Positions 20,371 to 30,245 of a DNA stretch of 64,000 nt are shown piece after piece. The stretch covers positions 371,587 through 435,586 of the forward strand of contig CAJNDS010002420.1 of NCBI GenBank assembly GCA_905221605.1, written 5' to 3'. The position numbers were made by a program, and so were the translations under genes. Position 1 is the first letter of the stretch. Every line of letters begins with the position of its first letter. The DNA is from Symbiodinium natans (taxonomy: Eukaryota; Sar; Dinophyceae; Suessiales; Symbiodiniaceae). The notes below the pieces were generated by a model, which was given only the letters and a program-made list of their open reading frames with translations, did no database searches and had not been told where the DNA came from.

Positions 20371-20383
20371 CAACCTCAACCAG

Positions 20384-20452
20384 CTGACTTCCAAGGTGCG
20401 ATTCATTGCTGACCTCGCCTGCCACGCTGCATCCTTGCTGCCAGAAGAAAGG
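20384..20452 (+). CDS. putative internal exon (23 codons)
   Basis: After CTCAACCAG the plus frame is open for exactly 69 bp, phase 0-0 (contains LTSKVRFIADLACHAASLLP). It ends AGG|GTTTAGGG. Convincing codon texture; family unknown. Confidence 0.55.
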
Positions 20453-20612
20453 GTTTAGGGTTTAGGGTTTAGGGTTTAGGGTTTAGGGTTTAGGGGGTTT
20501 AGGCGGTTTAGGGGGTCTAGGGGGTTTAGGGGGTTTAGGGGGTTTAGGGGGTTTAGGGGGTTTAGGGGGTTTAGGGTTTAGGCGGTTTAGGGTTTAGGGT
20601 TTAGGGTAACTT
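20453..20612. repeat. TTTAGGG and GGGGGTTTA variant array
   Basis: Canonical TTTAGGG is followed by about eight copies of a 9-bp GGGGGTTTA variant (20490-20575), then canonical again. Confidence 0.95.
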
Positions 20613-21060
20613 GAGCCCCTGTGGATGTACCCCTAAGAGGTTCCCTGAAAATGCTCCCAATATGGCCCTTATATTCCCTGGGAGGATCATTTTTAGGACT
20701 TGAAGGGGAGTTGGGTCTCGAAAGGAACTCTGCAGGGTTTAGGGTTTAGGGTTTAGGGTTTAGGGTTTAGGGTTTAGGCTTTAGGGTTTAGGGTTTTGGG
20801 ACAACAAAGCCTTGGATTTCCCCTAAATCCTAGACCCTAACCTCTCAGCCCTAAACCCTAAGACTCGAAGGTTGTATTGGGGTCCATACTATAAGGGAAT
20901 CCTACTGTTTTGGGCGTTTAACTTTGGGACTTGTGGGACTTTTTTCGGGCTTAGGGTTTAGGGGTGGGCTCGTAAGGGTGTGGGATGTGCGCAGTACCAA
21001 AGTACAAAAACCGCAAACCCTAAACCCTAAACCCTAAACCCTAAACCCTAAACCCTAAAC
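20613..21060. repeat. unique islands and telomere-type arrays
   Basis: TTTAGGG (20735-20795) and CCCTAAA (21014-21065). Unique segments between them have no recognised gene. A hairpin-like TAAGGGAATCCTACTG lies near 20892. Confidence 0.7.
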
Positions 21061-21067
21061 CCTAAAC

Positions 21068-21118
21068 CCGTAGGCCTTCAGGGACATGTCATAGCCGCCT
21101 GTGCTCTGCGGTGCGGGC
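21068..21118 (-). CDS. putative small exon (51 bp)
   Basis: Minus strand: TTTTGGCAG| then an open, coding-like 51 bp (PAPQSTGGYDMSLKAY), then TACGG|GTTTAGGG. The length is a multiple of three. Family unknown. Confidence 0.45.
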
Positions 21119-21159
21119 CTGCCAAAACCCGATGCTTCGGATTTCAAAGGGTAGCATAT

Positions 21160-21870
21160 TCAGGGTTGAGGGTTGAGGGTTTAGGGTTTTCTGGTGAATC
21201 AAAGGGCACATTCAGGGTCTTAGCGCTTGAGACTTCAATGTGGGCTTAAATGAGGCTATGAAGATTTGAGGGTTTGAGGCCCCACCACCCCGAAACTTAC
21301 CCTCCCTGGGGTTGGGGACTAAACGGCTCTCTCAGGGTAAGGGTTTTAGGGTTTCAGGTGGGTCAAGGACAAGCCCTAACCACCCCCTAGTCCCTGGTTG
21401 ACAGACAAGGGCTTTAGGGCTTAGGGTTTCGGGCTTGGGATTATACAAGCTTACAAACCCTAAACCCGAAACCTTTTCGGAGAAGCCCTCTGTGATCACT
21501 CGAGCCCCGCCAGGTTTCGGGCTTTTATAGATGTGTTTTTTTACATAGGGCTTAGAGGGATTATACAGTTCATTAGGTTGAGGAAACCCTAAGCCCTAAA
21601 CCCTAAACCCTAAACCCTAAACCCTAAACCCTAAACCCTAGGTTCTGGGATTATACTCATGGTGTCTTAGGTTCAGGCTCTTCAAGGATTGGCACTCAGG
21701 GCTTCGGGGCACGAAGCCTGAACACCAAGAATGGCTTTTAGGGTTTAGGGTTTAGGGTTTAGGGTTTAGGGTTTAGGGTTTAGGGTTTAGGGTTTAGGGT
21801 TTAGGGTTCCCCTGAGCTCCCTGGTGCAAGAAGACCTGCCCCCCATGAACGAATTTAAAGGCCTCAATGG
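21160..21870. repeat. unique islands with CCCTAAA and TTTAGGG arrays
   Basis: CCCTAAA (21590-21640) and TTTAGGG (21735-21806) arrays. The unique DNA between has no clear gene. Confidence 0.7.
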
Positions 21871-21973
21871 CTAGAATAGGCTTTTGGGGGCGGGATATTA
21901 GAGGATACTTTTATAGGGTTTAGGGTTTAGGGTTTAGGGATATTCTTCGTAAGTATTCCGACCCCTAGATTAG
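21871..21973. mobile_element. MITE-like family F, copy 2, carrying a TTTAGGG insert
   Basis: It begins CTAGAATAGGC and ends GTAAGTATTCCGACCCCTA as in the copies near 10043 and 24606. A TTTAGGG tract (about 21914-21940) interrupts the element, bordered by repeated GGATA (21903-21907, 21938-21942). Confidence 0.55.
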
Positions 21974-22059
21974 GGGGGACTCCAGCGGCCCGAGGCAGCG
22001 ACCTGAAACTCGACAAAGCCCTTGAAACCGTGCCCAAAGCACGTCCTTAGGTTGCCCAG

Positions 22060-22415
22060 TAACCTAAACCCTAAACCCTAAACCTATAATCCCTAAACCC
22101 TAAACCCTAAAAACCAAAACCCTAAACCCTAAACCCTAAACCCCAAACCCTAGGATGAAAATTGGTGTCCTTTTTGGCTTGAAGGGGTTTCTAAGGGAAC
22201 CGAACCCCCGCAAAAAAGAGATAATAAGGGTACTACTTGGTGTTGGCGGGCGTAAGCACCTTGTAAGGCCCCAAACCTCCAGATAGATTTTTGGGGGGTG
22301 CCCTTAACCTCCAAGCCCTGTCAACCCTAAACCCTAAACCCTAAAGCCTAAACCCTAAACCCTAAACCCTAAACCCTAACCCTAAACCCTAAACCCTAAA
22401 CCCTAAACCCTAAAC
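22060..22415. repeat. CCCTAAA arrays
   Basis: Arrays at about 22065-22150 and 22322-22415 flank about 170 bp of unique sequence. The right edge, read on the minus strand, is the GTTTAGGG donor of the adjacent exon. Confidence 0.9.
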
Positions 22416-22522
22416 CTCTGATGAGACTCCTTGGAAAGTCCATGGCCATGTTGGTCATGGTGAGCTCCACATACCGCTGCAGCTCGTCAAACCTGCGAGC
22501 GGAAGTTCTCTCAGAGTCACAA
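22416..22522 (-). CDS. putative exon, helical fragment
   Basis: The minus frame is strongly coding-like (contains RRFDELQRYVELTMTNMAMD) with GC-rich third positions. It ends ATCAGAG|GTTTAGGG at the array edge. The 5' border is either TGACTCTGAG| or GCTCGCAG|. Family unknown. Confidence 0.5.
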
Positions 22523-22529
22523 GGGTGTA

Positions 22530-22840
22530 GGCCCTAAACCCTAAACCCTAAACCCCAAACCCTAAACCCTAAACCCTAAACCCTAAACCCCAAACCCTAA
22601 ACCCTAAACCCCAAACCCTTTGGAGCCCTCTAAGGGTTTTGGGGCTCAGTGCTCAGGCTCGGTACACAATATTGGCCCTCCTGTCCTCTCATGGGCCATC
22701 ATAGCACATGTCTACGGGGTCGTTACATGATCTAGATAGACCCCAAACACTAAACCCTAAACCCTAAACCCTAAACCCTAAACCCTAAACCCTAGGGTTT
22801 AGGGCTTAGGGTTGAGGGTTTAGGGCTTCAGGCCTTTAGG
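22530..22840. repeat. CCCTAAA arrays and an inverted junction
   Basis: CCCTAAA/CCCCAAA (22535-22618), CCCTAAA (22750-22792) abutting TTTAGGG (22793-22840). The junction reads CCCTAAACCCTAGGGTTTAG. Confidence 0.9.
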
Positions 22841-23234
22841 ATCTGATCCCTCAAGATGGGCCCTGAAATGGGGGACCTGTTATGTACCCCTTATATGCCC
22901 GATCCTACTTCAGAAGCCTTTAAAGAAGGTAAGGGACTGCATTCAGGGCCATGAAACTACCCTTAGAATAGCCGGGGGGGGGGGGGGGGTTGAACCTCAG
23001 TTGTGGGCTCTTTATTTCTGTACATATTTTCGATGTTCATTTAGGGCATCAAAAAGGCATAAATGGGCAGACTGTTCTGGAACACGCATCTGTAGTTGAG
23101 ATAATGAAGGAAGGGTAGCATTTCAGATCACACCCATGTGGCTCATTTAAGCGTGTGCACAAGTGTAATCGACCAGGGACGCCCCGCGTGCAACGCAGGG
23201 GAAGGTCCCGCCCCCCCCCCCCCCCCCCCCGGTA
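22841..23234. other. unique stretch with G and C homopolymers
   Basis: A G run near 22976-22989 and a 20-base C run (23211-23230). No gene seen. Confidence 0.6.
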
Positions 23235-23430
23235 AGCCTAAACCCTAAACCCTAAACCTATAATCCCTAAACCCTAAACCCTAAACCCCACAAACCCCAC
23301 AAACCCTATAAACCCTATAAACCCTAATTATGAACCCTATAAACCCTATAAACCCTATAAACCCTATAAACCCTGTAAACCCTATAAACCCTATAAACCC
23401 TATAAACCCTATAAACCCGAAACCCTAAAC
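23235..23430. repeat. CCCTATAAA 9-bp variant array
   Basis: Canonical CCCTAAA passes into about twelve copies of CCCTATAAA (about 23300-23417). Confidence 0.95.
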
Positions 23431-23431
23431 C

Positions 23432-24030
23432 TTATTCGCATATGAAGCCCCAGCCCGTCTGACTCCCCATGCCAGAGCCTATCCAGGAAGATGTCCTGCG
23501 CCAAACTTCACGGGGCGGGTTTATTCGGACCTCCAAAACCACGCCCATATGGTTATATAGTTCTCCAAAATATGCTCCCTTCTTGGGTGGCCTATATATG
23601 AGGGGCGGCCTTCTAATAGTATCCCAAAAGGGGACCACTATGTAGAGAAGCGACCGAATATATTCCATAAGCCTCACAAAGCCCTCAACTGTCAACCCGA
23701 AACCCTAAGCCCTAAACCTACGCCTATCTTCTAGGGCAGCTTATATACTTGAACCCAGATAGGTGCGGAGCTTGTAAGTTTGGGTTTTGGGGTTTAGGTT
23801 GTAGTGTTTAGGGTTCAGGGTTGAGCGTTTAGGATTACAAGTCTTGTTCAAGTCTTGAATTCGGGTTTCGCAGTACGTGAGTTGAAACTTCTGGGTCTAC
23901 TTCCTATAAGCTCATTGGGTTTAGAGGCGCGGGTAGCTCCTGGGAGCTTCATACGCCAAGCACCCTTGAACTTTGAGCTTACTCGGGCTTCAGGATTTCG
24001 GGGGCAGGAAGCTGTTGTCCAAAACCTGAG
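23432..24030. other. unique stretch, hairpin MITE-like sequence
   Basis: A hairpin-like element at about 23555-23650 (AGTTCTCCAAAATATGCTCCC opposite GTATCCCAAAAGGGGACCAC). Two ORFs (87 and 65 codons) without motifs. TTTAGGG-like tract near 23780-23830. Confidence 0.45.
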
Positions 24031-24034
24031 AACA

Positions 24035-24285
24035 CTAAACCCTAAACCCTAAACCCTAAACCCTAAACCCTAAACCCTAAACTCTGAACCCTAAACCAAA
24101 AGCCCTAAACCCTAAACCTTAACCCCTAAACAAATCCTAAATCCCTGTGCGGTTTAGGGTTTAGGGCAGCCCGCTCATTTAATGGACTGGCAAAGTGTGA
24201 GGCTCTTCGCTATCTAGGGTTTAGGGTCTAGGGTCTAGGGTCTTTGGGGTTTGGGGTTTGGGGTTTAGGGTTTAGGGTTTAGGGA
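24035..24285. repeat. CCCTAAA and TTTAGGG tracts
   Basis: CCCTAAA (24035-24150) and degenerate TTTAGGG (24155-24285). Confidence 0.85.
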
Positions 24286-24605
24286 CGCCTATAATAGTCC
24301 CCCAAATAGTAGGGTTTCCCTTTTCATAAGGACCCCCAGATAGTAGGGTTCCCTTATAATCAGGACCCCGGTATACAAGGTAACCCTAATTTCGGAACCC
24401 CCCCCCCCCCCCACTATTCGTTCCCTCAACTTTCACGTGGACCACACAGAAAAAACAATACTATAAGTTTAGGGTTTAGGGTTGCATACTTCGATATGAA
24501 TGGCTTAACTCGGGCGAGGAGCGCAGCTGATTCACTATCTAGCAACCCCACGCCAAGGCTGGGGAACTAAACGCTAGACCGAACATGGCATGGCGGCCTA
24601 AAAAG

Positions 24606-24694
24606 CTAGAATAGGGTTCAGGAGGTCATTACAGAATAAGTATGTATGGATGATAAGGGGATACTATTCGTAATTATTCCGACCCCTATATGAG
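24606..24694. mobile_element. MITE-like family F, copy 3
   Basis: It begins CTAGAATAGGGTTC and ends GTAATTATTCCGACCCCTATATGAG. It has no internal TTTAGGG and is the uninterrupted counterpart of the copy at 21871. Confidence 0.55.
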
Positions 24695-24699
24695 TGGCT

Positions 24700-25250
24700 G
24701 GCGGCCCGCTCCTGCAGATATGGCACGGCGTTGCCTGCCTCAAGATCGAAACCACTAGAACCTAGACCTTCAAAGCCTGAACCTCCTCAACCTCGACCCT
24801 AAATCCAGTACACCCTCAACCCTACAAACCCCATACCTACACCCCCTAAAGTATGTCCAGCAATGGTCAGTTTCAGGGTTTGGGTTTTGTTTTACATATC
24901 CAGGTACTGCCCAATCGCTTCCCCGTAATATGAACAGCCCCCTGCATGCAGCAGTTTGCAGATTCGAGCCAACCACAAATATCTAGGTGAGTTTTGAAGG
25001 CCTCGGGGTCCCGAGATGGGTTTTCGGCCAACAGCTGGTATTTTAGGGTGCCCTAAACCCTAAACCCTAAACCCTAAACCCTAAACCCTAAACCCTAAAC
25101 CCTAAACCCTAAACCCTAAACGTGGGTTATACTCCGATGAGGGGCTATAAGTGTTCCCACAAGCCAGGGGCTGCGGCTCGCTTCTAGGCTTGCGCTGTCC
25201 CAAGTAGAATGCTTCAAAGCCCGAACCCTAAACCCAAGATCCTAAACTTT
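24700..25250. other. unique stretch with one CCCTAAA array
   Basis: CCCTAAA array at 25053-25120. A 68-codon minus ORF (24770-24976) has no recognised motif. Confidence 0.5.
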
Positions 25251-25251
25251 A

Positions 25252-25367
25252 CTTTGGTAGGTTCATGGGTGCATAATTATAAGCAAGGTTCTATACATAG
25301 GAAGTATTCTTCTAAGCCTACTCAGGGTACTTAGAACCCTACTTATAGCTACGCATGAACCTCGAAG
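25252..25367. mobile_element. MITE family E, copy 1
   Basis: Ends CTTTGGTAGGTTCATGGGTGC and the inverse of CTTCGAGGTTCATGC, with TA outside both ends. A related element is at 48304-48424. A TA target would suggest a Tc1/mariner-type element (inference). Confidence 0.6.
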
Positions 25368-25547
25368 TAGAACCTCAGCCCTTCCGCGGTGACCAATGAA
25401 GCTGAATCCCCCCCCCCCCCCCACACACAGCCCAAAACCTGTTGCAAAGCCCACAGGCCCGAAAACCGCCCAAAATTCCGGCCGACAGCCTCATTCCTAG
25501 ACTCAACTCCGACAAGACCTCTCTCACGGTCCTCTCGTCCCGAACCC

Positions 25548-25581
25548 CTAAACCCTGAACCCTATAACCTCTGAACCCTAA
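25548..25581. repeat. CCCTAAA remnants
   Basis: Degenerate units bordering the next array. Confidence 0.7.
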
Positions 25582-25719
25582 ACCCCAACAACCCCAACAA
25601 CCCCAACAACCCCAACAACCCCAACAACCCCAACAACCCCAACAACCCCAACAACCCCAACAACCCCAACAACCCCAACAACCCCAACAACCCCAACAAC
25701 CCCAACAACCCCAACAACC
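25582..25719. repeat. CCCCAACAA 9-bp array
   Basis: About fifteen perfect copies of ACCCCAACA, flanked by CCCTAAA. The 62-codon minus ORF across it is repeat translation. Confidence 0.97.
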
Positions 25720-25875
25720 CTAAACCATAAACCCTAAACCCTAAACCCAACCCCTAAAACACCCTGAGCCCTGAATGCTAGGCTCAAGGCCAGCTCATTC
25801 ACTGTGGTCACCTGGGCTTCTCACGACTTCAGAGGCTTGGGCTTTAACCCCAGGTCTTCTGCCTCAATCCATGAG

Positions 25876-25933
25876 ATTTTAGGGTTTAGGGTTTAGGGTT
25901 TAGGGTTTAGGGTTTAGGGTTTAGGGTTTAGGC
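25876..25933. repeat. TTTAGGG array
   Basis: Eight near-perfect units. Read on the minus strand this CCCTAAA tract lies just inside the intron downstream of the next exon. Confidence 0.95.
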
Positions 25934-25957
25934 CCATTCTGCAATCTTGACCAGGAC

Positions 25958-26221
25958 CTGCTGAGAGGTGCAGGCAGTGCTTTGATGGATGCCCCTTCGT
26001 GTGGCTTCGACCCCTCGTGGCTCATGGCCACGTGCCCCACCGACCCTACCTTAAGAACCCCAAGCCTGCCATTGCGTAGGTTTTCTACAGAATCTGACAC
26101 AAGGGGTTCAATAACCACCCAAACAAAGCATGGGCTTGGGGAATCTTCAGGGAAGGCCCTATGGACTAGTTCGGCTGCAATCCAGATGTAAGGCCCTGGC
26201 CACTGAGTCCACCTTGTTGCC
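25958..26221 (-). CDS. putative exon (88 codons), best exon call
   Basis: Minus strand: CTAAACTCTGACTCAG| (branch-point-like CTAAAC and AG). Then exactly 264 bp is open (contains RWTQWPGPYIWIAAELVHRA, CFVWVVIEPLVSDSVENLRN and RLGVLKVGSVGHVAMSHEGS). It closes at CTCAGCAG|GTCCTG. Hydrophobic/aromatic content suggests a globular domain. I cannot name the family. The length is a multiple of three. Confidence 0.6.
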
Positions 26222-26283
26222 CTGAGTCAGAGTTTAGGCATGGGCTGAGTCCGCAGTAGACAAGGGAATGGTTCCATGATCAG

Positions 26284-26460
26284 GGTTTAGGGGTTTAGGG
26301 GTTTAGGGGTTTAGGGGTTTAGGGGTTTAGGGGTTTAGGGGTTTAGGGGTTTAGGGGTTTAGGGGTTTAGGGGTTTAGGGGTTTAGGGGTTTAGGGGTTT
26401 AGGGGTTTAGGGGTTTAAGGTTTAGGGTTTGGGGTTTAGGGTTTAGAGGTTTAGGGCTTG
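26284..26460. repeat. TTTAGGGG 8-bp variant array
   Basis: About sixteen copies of the 8-bp TTTAGGGG variant (26284-26417), followed by canonical TTTAGGG. Confidence 0.97.
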
Positions 26461-26612
26461 GGGAAAATACCTTCTACAATGTCGGAGTCCACATCGACAT
26501 AGATGTTTTCTTCTTTTTGAGCTTCCTCGTGGGCCTGGTCGGCATGGCTGCTGCGACGATATGGGCTTCACTTGCTGTCCGCCTGGCTCTGCGTACTCTA
26601 GAGACTCTAGAG
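26455..26612 (+). CDS. putative membrane-protein exon
   Basis: The plus frame opens right after the TTTAG of the repeat (reads TFYNVGVHIDIDVFFFLSFL then VGLVGMAAATIWASLAVRLA). It ends at CTAGAG|GTGGGG. One long hydrophobic segment of about 30 residues suggests a membrane helix followed by a basic helix. The array itself may supply the acceptor AG. Family unknown. Confidence 0.5.
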
Positions 26613-27000
26613 GTGGGGGGGGGGTTGGGTGGAGGGAGGACGTGGCCCGCCAGTTGAGGCAGCCTCCAGCCCCGCATACCTAAATTAGCCTAAGCTGAAC
26701 AATCTTCAACAAAAAACTCCGAAACTCTTGATAATCCAGCCCAAAAAACCCCAACGAAAGCACATCGTCGGCTACAATTGAAGCCAGCATGCCAGCTAAA
26801 CCTCTCCTGTGGGGTGACTCACGAGGCCTTTCCGGGCTGGTTAGAAGCTGGTTCTAGGGCTTCAGGCACAACCGGGCTCTTTTCGGTTCTAGGGCTTAGG
26901 GTTTAGGGTTTAGGGTTTAGGGTTTAGGGTTTAGGGTTTAGGGTTTGGGGTTTAGGGTTTGGGGTTTAGGGTTTAGGGTTTAGGGTTTAGGGCTTCGGAA
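26613..27000. other. unique stretch then TTTAGGG array
   Basis: No gene in 26620-26885. TTTAGGG/TTTGGGG array at 26892-26995. Confidence 0.6.
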
Positions 27001-27964
27001 ACTGGGGGGGGGGGGGGGTTTGGGCTTCGGGGGTTAGGAAGCCGAAACTCTGCTGGTTGTGCTCCGTTCTCAGCTTTCCTACGCTATACCCTAAACCCAA
27101 AACTTAATCCCTGCTCCCCTAGGAAGAAAAAAGGATCCTTTTTGTTCATATATAAGAAAGCCCATAACCCAAAAAGTAAAAAGGATCCCTAACACTGATC
27201 GAGAAAACCCTAAACCCCGAACCCTGAAAAAAACACTAAACGTCTGGGCATAGGGCCATCCGCGAGACGTCGGAGAAGATGGACTTCCGGACCTGCCATG
27301 TAGTTTAGGGCTCAGGGGTTCAGGGTTCAGGGTTCAGAGTTCAGGTCCTGAAAATGGCAACTTCAAAACCCTAAACCCTAAACCCTAAACCCTAAACCCT
27401 AAACCCTAAACCCTAAACCCTAAACCCTAAACCCTAAGCCCTAAACCCTAAACCCTAAACCTCAATCTCTGGGCCCTCCAGGCGTCAATCTGAAAGCTTC
27501 AGGGTTTTGACCCCCAATCGAGAGCTGTGACTCTTAGGAAAGCCCCATTGCTTCTAGTCTTGCATCTTGTATTTGAGGAACTGCCCGGTAAGACTTCATG
27601 AATGAAAGCAATCACCGCCTTCATGCATTCCTACCCCCTTTAGGTGAGCTGAGCTGGATTCTGCACATCCCACAACCCAACTAAGACTCAGATTCTCCAA
27701 TCGGCTTCCCTCAAAGGTCCCGATTATCTTGCGCAACATCTTCATCTTCGCGCGGGCAATGGGCGACTGGTTGTGATGTGGGGAACTTGCCTTTATCAAG
27801 AATTCAGCCTTGGGCTGCGGTAGAGACTGTCGGGTTCTGGTAGAGAAGTCCTGGTTGTTCCCCCACACCCCCCCCCCCCCCCCCCCCTTAAAGAAATCGG
27901 CAAGCTGTTTGACCAAACCCCCACGCCCCGGCCAACAGGGTTTAGGGTTTAGGGTTTAGGGTTA
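27001..27964. repeat. unique islands, CCCTAAA array, poly-C run
   Basis: CCCTAAA (27366-27465), 20-base C run (27868-27887), TTTAGGG (27938-27960). The 106-codon minus ORF 27596-27916 is partly translated homopolymer and is unassigned. Confidence 0.65.
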
Positions 27965-28025
27965 GGGTTTGACGTAACACGTCTGAAACCCCTTCGTCCC
28001 TCAAGCCGGGATGCTCCTCTCTCAG

Positions 28026-28114
28026 AGTCGTGAAGAAAACGCAAGGAGCCCACCGGTGTATTGCGCTTTGTGATGGGACTCTGAGAGGAGAGGATGCAAG
28101 GAAAGCCAACTTGG
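28026..28114 (+). CDS. putative exon
   Basis: After CTCCTCTCTCAG| the plus frame reads VVKKTQGAHRCIALCDGTLR then GEDARKANL and ends TTGG|GTTTAGGG. The same frame is open upstream to 27973, so the exon may be longer. Convincing codon texture; family unknown. Confidence 0.5.
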
Positions 28115-28185
28115 GTTTAGGGTTTAGGGTTTAGGGTTTAGGGTTTAGGGTTTAGGGCTTAGGGCTTAGGGCTTAGGGTCCTGGG
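28115..28185. repeat. TTTAGGG array
   Basis: Canonical units passing into CTTAGGG variants. Confidence 0.95.
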
Positions 28186-28201
28186 ACTACCGTCCTCACA
28201 G

Positions 28202-28263
28202 GGCCACAAAAAGACCAAAGAAGCTCAAACAAATGCCATCATCACGAAGTCATCAAAGCAGTG
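28202..28263 (+). CDS. putative small exon
   Basis: CCGTCCTCACAG| then an open frame (GHKKTKEAQTNAIITKSSKQ) then CAGTG|GTAACA. It directly follows the preceding plus-strand exon and a TTTAGGG intron segment. Confidence 0.45.
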
Positions 28264-28479
28264 GTAACACGGTACTCAGGATCCACGTGTCGCATCGTGT
28301 CTTGGCTGCACTTAGCAAGGGAGCTATAAATTTGATTTTTAGCTGCCTTGTTAAGAAACCCAATAAAGCCAAAAAGGCTAAGGATCTAACGCTACAGTAA
28401 AGCACCACAGAGGTGTCATAGGCTCCTTCACCTCATCTCCGCCCCCGCCCGATGGGACATGAGCTCAACCCTCTAAACT

Positions 28480-29235
28480 TATTGCCCTAAACCCAATAAA
28501 CCTTAAACCCTAAACCCTAAACCCAGTAAACCCCCTAAAACTACTACCCTAAACCCTAAACCCAATAAACCCTATCAACCCTACACCCACTTCGTCTGAG
28601 AATCCTGCCTTTGCTTCCTCCTGAATCGAGGTGAGGATTGCCTTGAGCCAGGGTCCCACAGCAATCCACCCAGCCCCAACAAAAAGTTAGGATCCCCATC
28701 CGAATGTGCCCCAACTACTAGCATCCTTCTTCTTGGAACCCCCCCCCCCCACAAGGTGCCCCTACTTTGGGGAAACTCCCAAGACCCGAATGCTTTTCGC
28801 ATGTCTACTTGCAGCTAACATCTCCCCTAACCCCTAACCCCTAACCCCTAAACCCTAAACCCTAAACCCTAAACCCTAAACGCTAAGCAGCTATGTCAGA
28901 AAGTTAAGTGTTTGCGTTCTTGCTGAGATTGTCTCACAGGATGGTCTATGACTCGTTGCAGGTCAACATGCCGAACTGACAGTGCAGCCCTAGGGATTAC
29001 CCCAAAACTCCCCCCAAGAAGGGTTTAGGGTTTAGGGTTTAGGCTTTCCAGCAAACCCAAGCCCAAATCCTGAACCCTAATCCCGAACTCCGCCTCCACA
29101 ACACCCCCGAACGCAACACCCCAAACTCAAAACCCCAACAGCCCCAACCCTGAACCTGACAGAACTACCAGCCCTAAACCCTAAACCCTAAACCCTAAAC
29201 CCTAAACCCTAAACCCTAAACCCTAAACCCTAAAG
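28480..29235. repeat. CCCTAAA variant tracts with unique islands
   Basis: CCCAATAAA/CCCTAAA (28487-28575), CCCCTAA/CCCTAAA (28825-28882), TTTAGGG (29021-29042), CCCTAAA (29172-29234). A short plus-strand island after GTCTCACAG| near 28939 reads MVYDSLQVNMPN and stop. Confidence 0.7.
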
Positions 29236-29353
29236 GCTGCACCCCCTGAGCTGAAGGCCTCTGACCTTTCCTCCACAACGGGCAGAAGGTCTGTCGAGGC
29301 ACTAAACGACTCAATCAGCCTTGGGCCACACAAACAGGGCTCAGTGTGTACAG
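29236..29353 (+). CDS. putative exon, serine-rich
   Basis: After CCCTAAAG| the plus frame is open (reads PPELKASDLSSTTGRRSVEA then LNDSISLGPHKQGSV). It ends GTACAG|GTTTAGGG. The minus frame is also open and coding-like, so strand is uncertain. Confidence 0.4.
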
Positions 29354-29520
29354 GTTTAGGGTTTAGGGTTTAGGGTTTAGGGTTTAGGGTTTAGGGTTTA
29401 GGGTTTAGGGTTTAGGGTTTAGGGCTCAGGGGTTTAGGGTTTAGGGTTTAGGGTTTGGGGGTTAGGGTTTGGGGGTTAGGGTTTGGGGTTTGGGGCTTAG
29501 GGTTTAGGATTTCGGGCCTA
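29354..29520. repeat. TTTAGGG array with flanking duplication
   Basis: About ten clean units followed by GGGGTTAGGGTTT variants. The 20-bp CTCAATCAGCCTTGGCCACA (29526-29545) after the array repeats 29311-29331 before it, except for one extra G in the first copy. Confidence 0.9.
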
Positions 29521-29793
29521 GGGTTCTCAATCAGCCTTGGCCACAAATGGCGCGCATATGGTAAGTTTCAAGAGTCTCATGGAAGGCTTCGGGAATTTTC
29601 GGGCCTGCCGATTCCGAAGTTTTAGTTTTTAAAGCCCGAGTTGAGCCAGGCACCAGTCCGTGCACCACAAGCAAGATGAACCCGCCCACCACCAGTAAAC
29701 CCCCGACCCATCAACCTTGAATTCAACACCCCTGGAAACCCTAAACATTAAACACTAAACCCCAAACCCCGACCCCCAAACCCTAAACCCTAC

Positions 29794-30010
29794 CAGTCCG
29801 AAAGCCCAGGACTCTGAACTCCGAAACGCGCAGCAGAAGCTTCCAGTGCCGTCCTCGTGGCTCAATTGAATTGAGGAATGCGGGCTCATCGTCACAGACA
29901 CCGGGGATTGCAAAAACTATTTTTGCGAAATAGGCATAGCCCAAAAAATATATGTACATGAATACAAGTGGAACAAGAACTCTGTGCGTGTGTTCATTTG
30001 TTTCCTTCAT
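29794..30010 (-). CDS. putative membrane-associated exon
   Basis: The minus frame has a hydrophobic segment (around VPLVFMYIYFLGYAYFAKIV) then a polar region (GVCDDEPAFLNSIEPRGRHW). It ends GGACTG|GTAGGGTTTAGGG, a donor merging into telomere-type repeat. The 5' border is unknown; ATG at 30010 is only the first Met. May belong with the next two minus exons. Confidence 0.45.
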
Positions 30011-30049
30011 TTACTGGGGGTGGGAAGAAAACGAGAACCCCTAATTCCT

Positions 30050-30245
30050 ACATCCGACACCCCAAAGCCTCAGTTTGAAGTGGTTTTGCCGGTGCAGAAA
30101 GGCAGTCGTCTCGCCAGCTGAGCACACCGGCAGCAGGGGTGGCAAACAAGCCCAGCGTATCCATGCACAGGGTGCTTAACACAGCACTACGTGGCTCAGG
30201 CTCTTGGAAGTCCAACCGAGGAAACTCTCGCTCTTCATGCATGTA
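30050..30245 (-). CDS. putative exon
   Basis: Minus frame of about 65 codons with protein-like composition (EREFPRLDFQEPEPRSAVLS). It is bounded upstream by a TA microsatellite. Possible acceptor at GAGCGAGAG|TTTCC. Family unknown. Confidence 0.35.

Noticed and set aside
22750-22840. Telomere-telomere fusion point
   Set aside because: The junction reads CCCTAAA then TTTAGGG. A head-to-head end fusion would read TTTAGGG then CCCTAAA.
25562-25750. 62-codon ORF of GLLGLLGLL
   Set aside because: Translation of the CCCCAACAA array.
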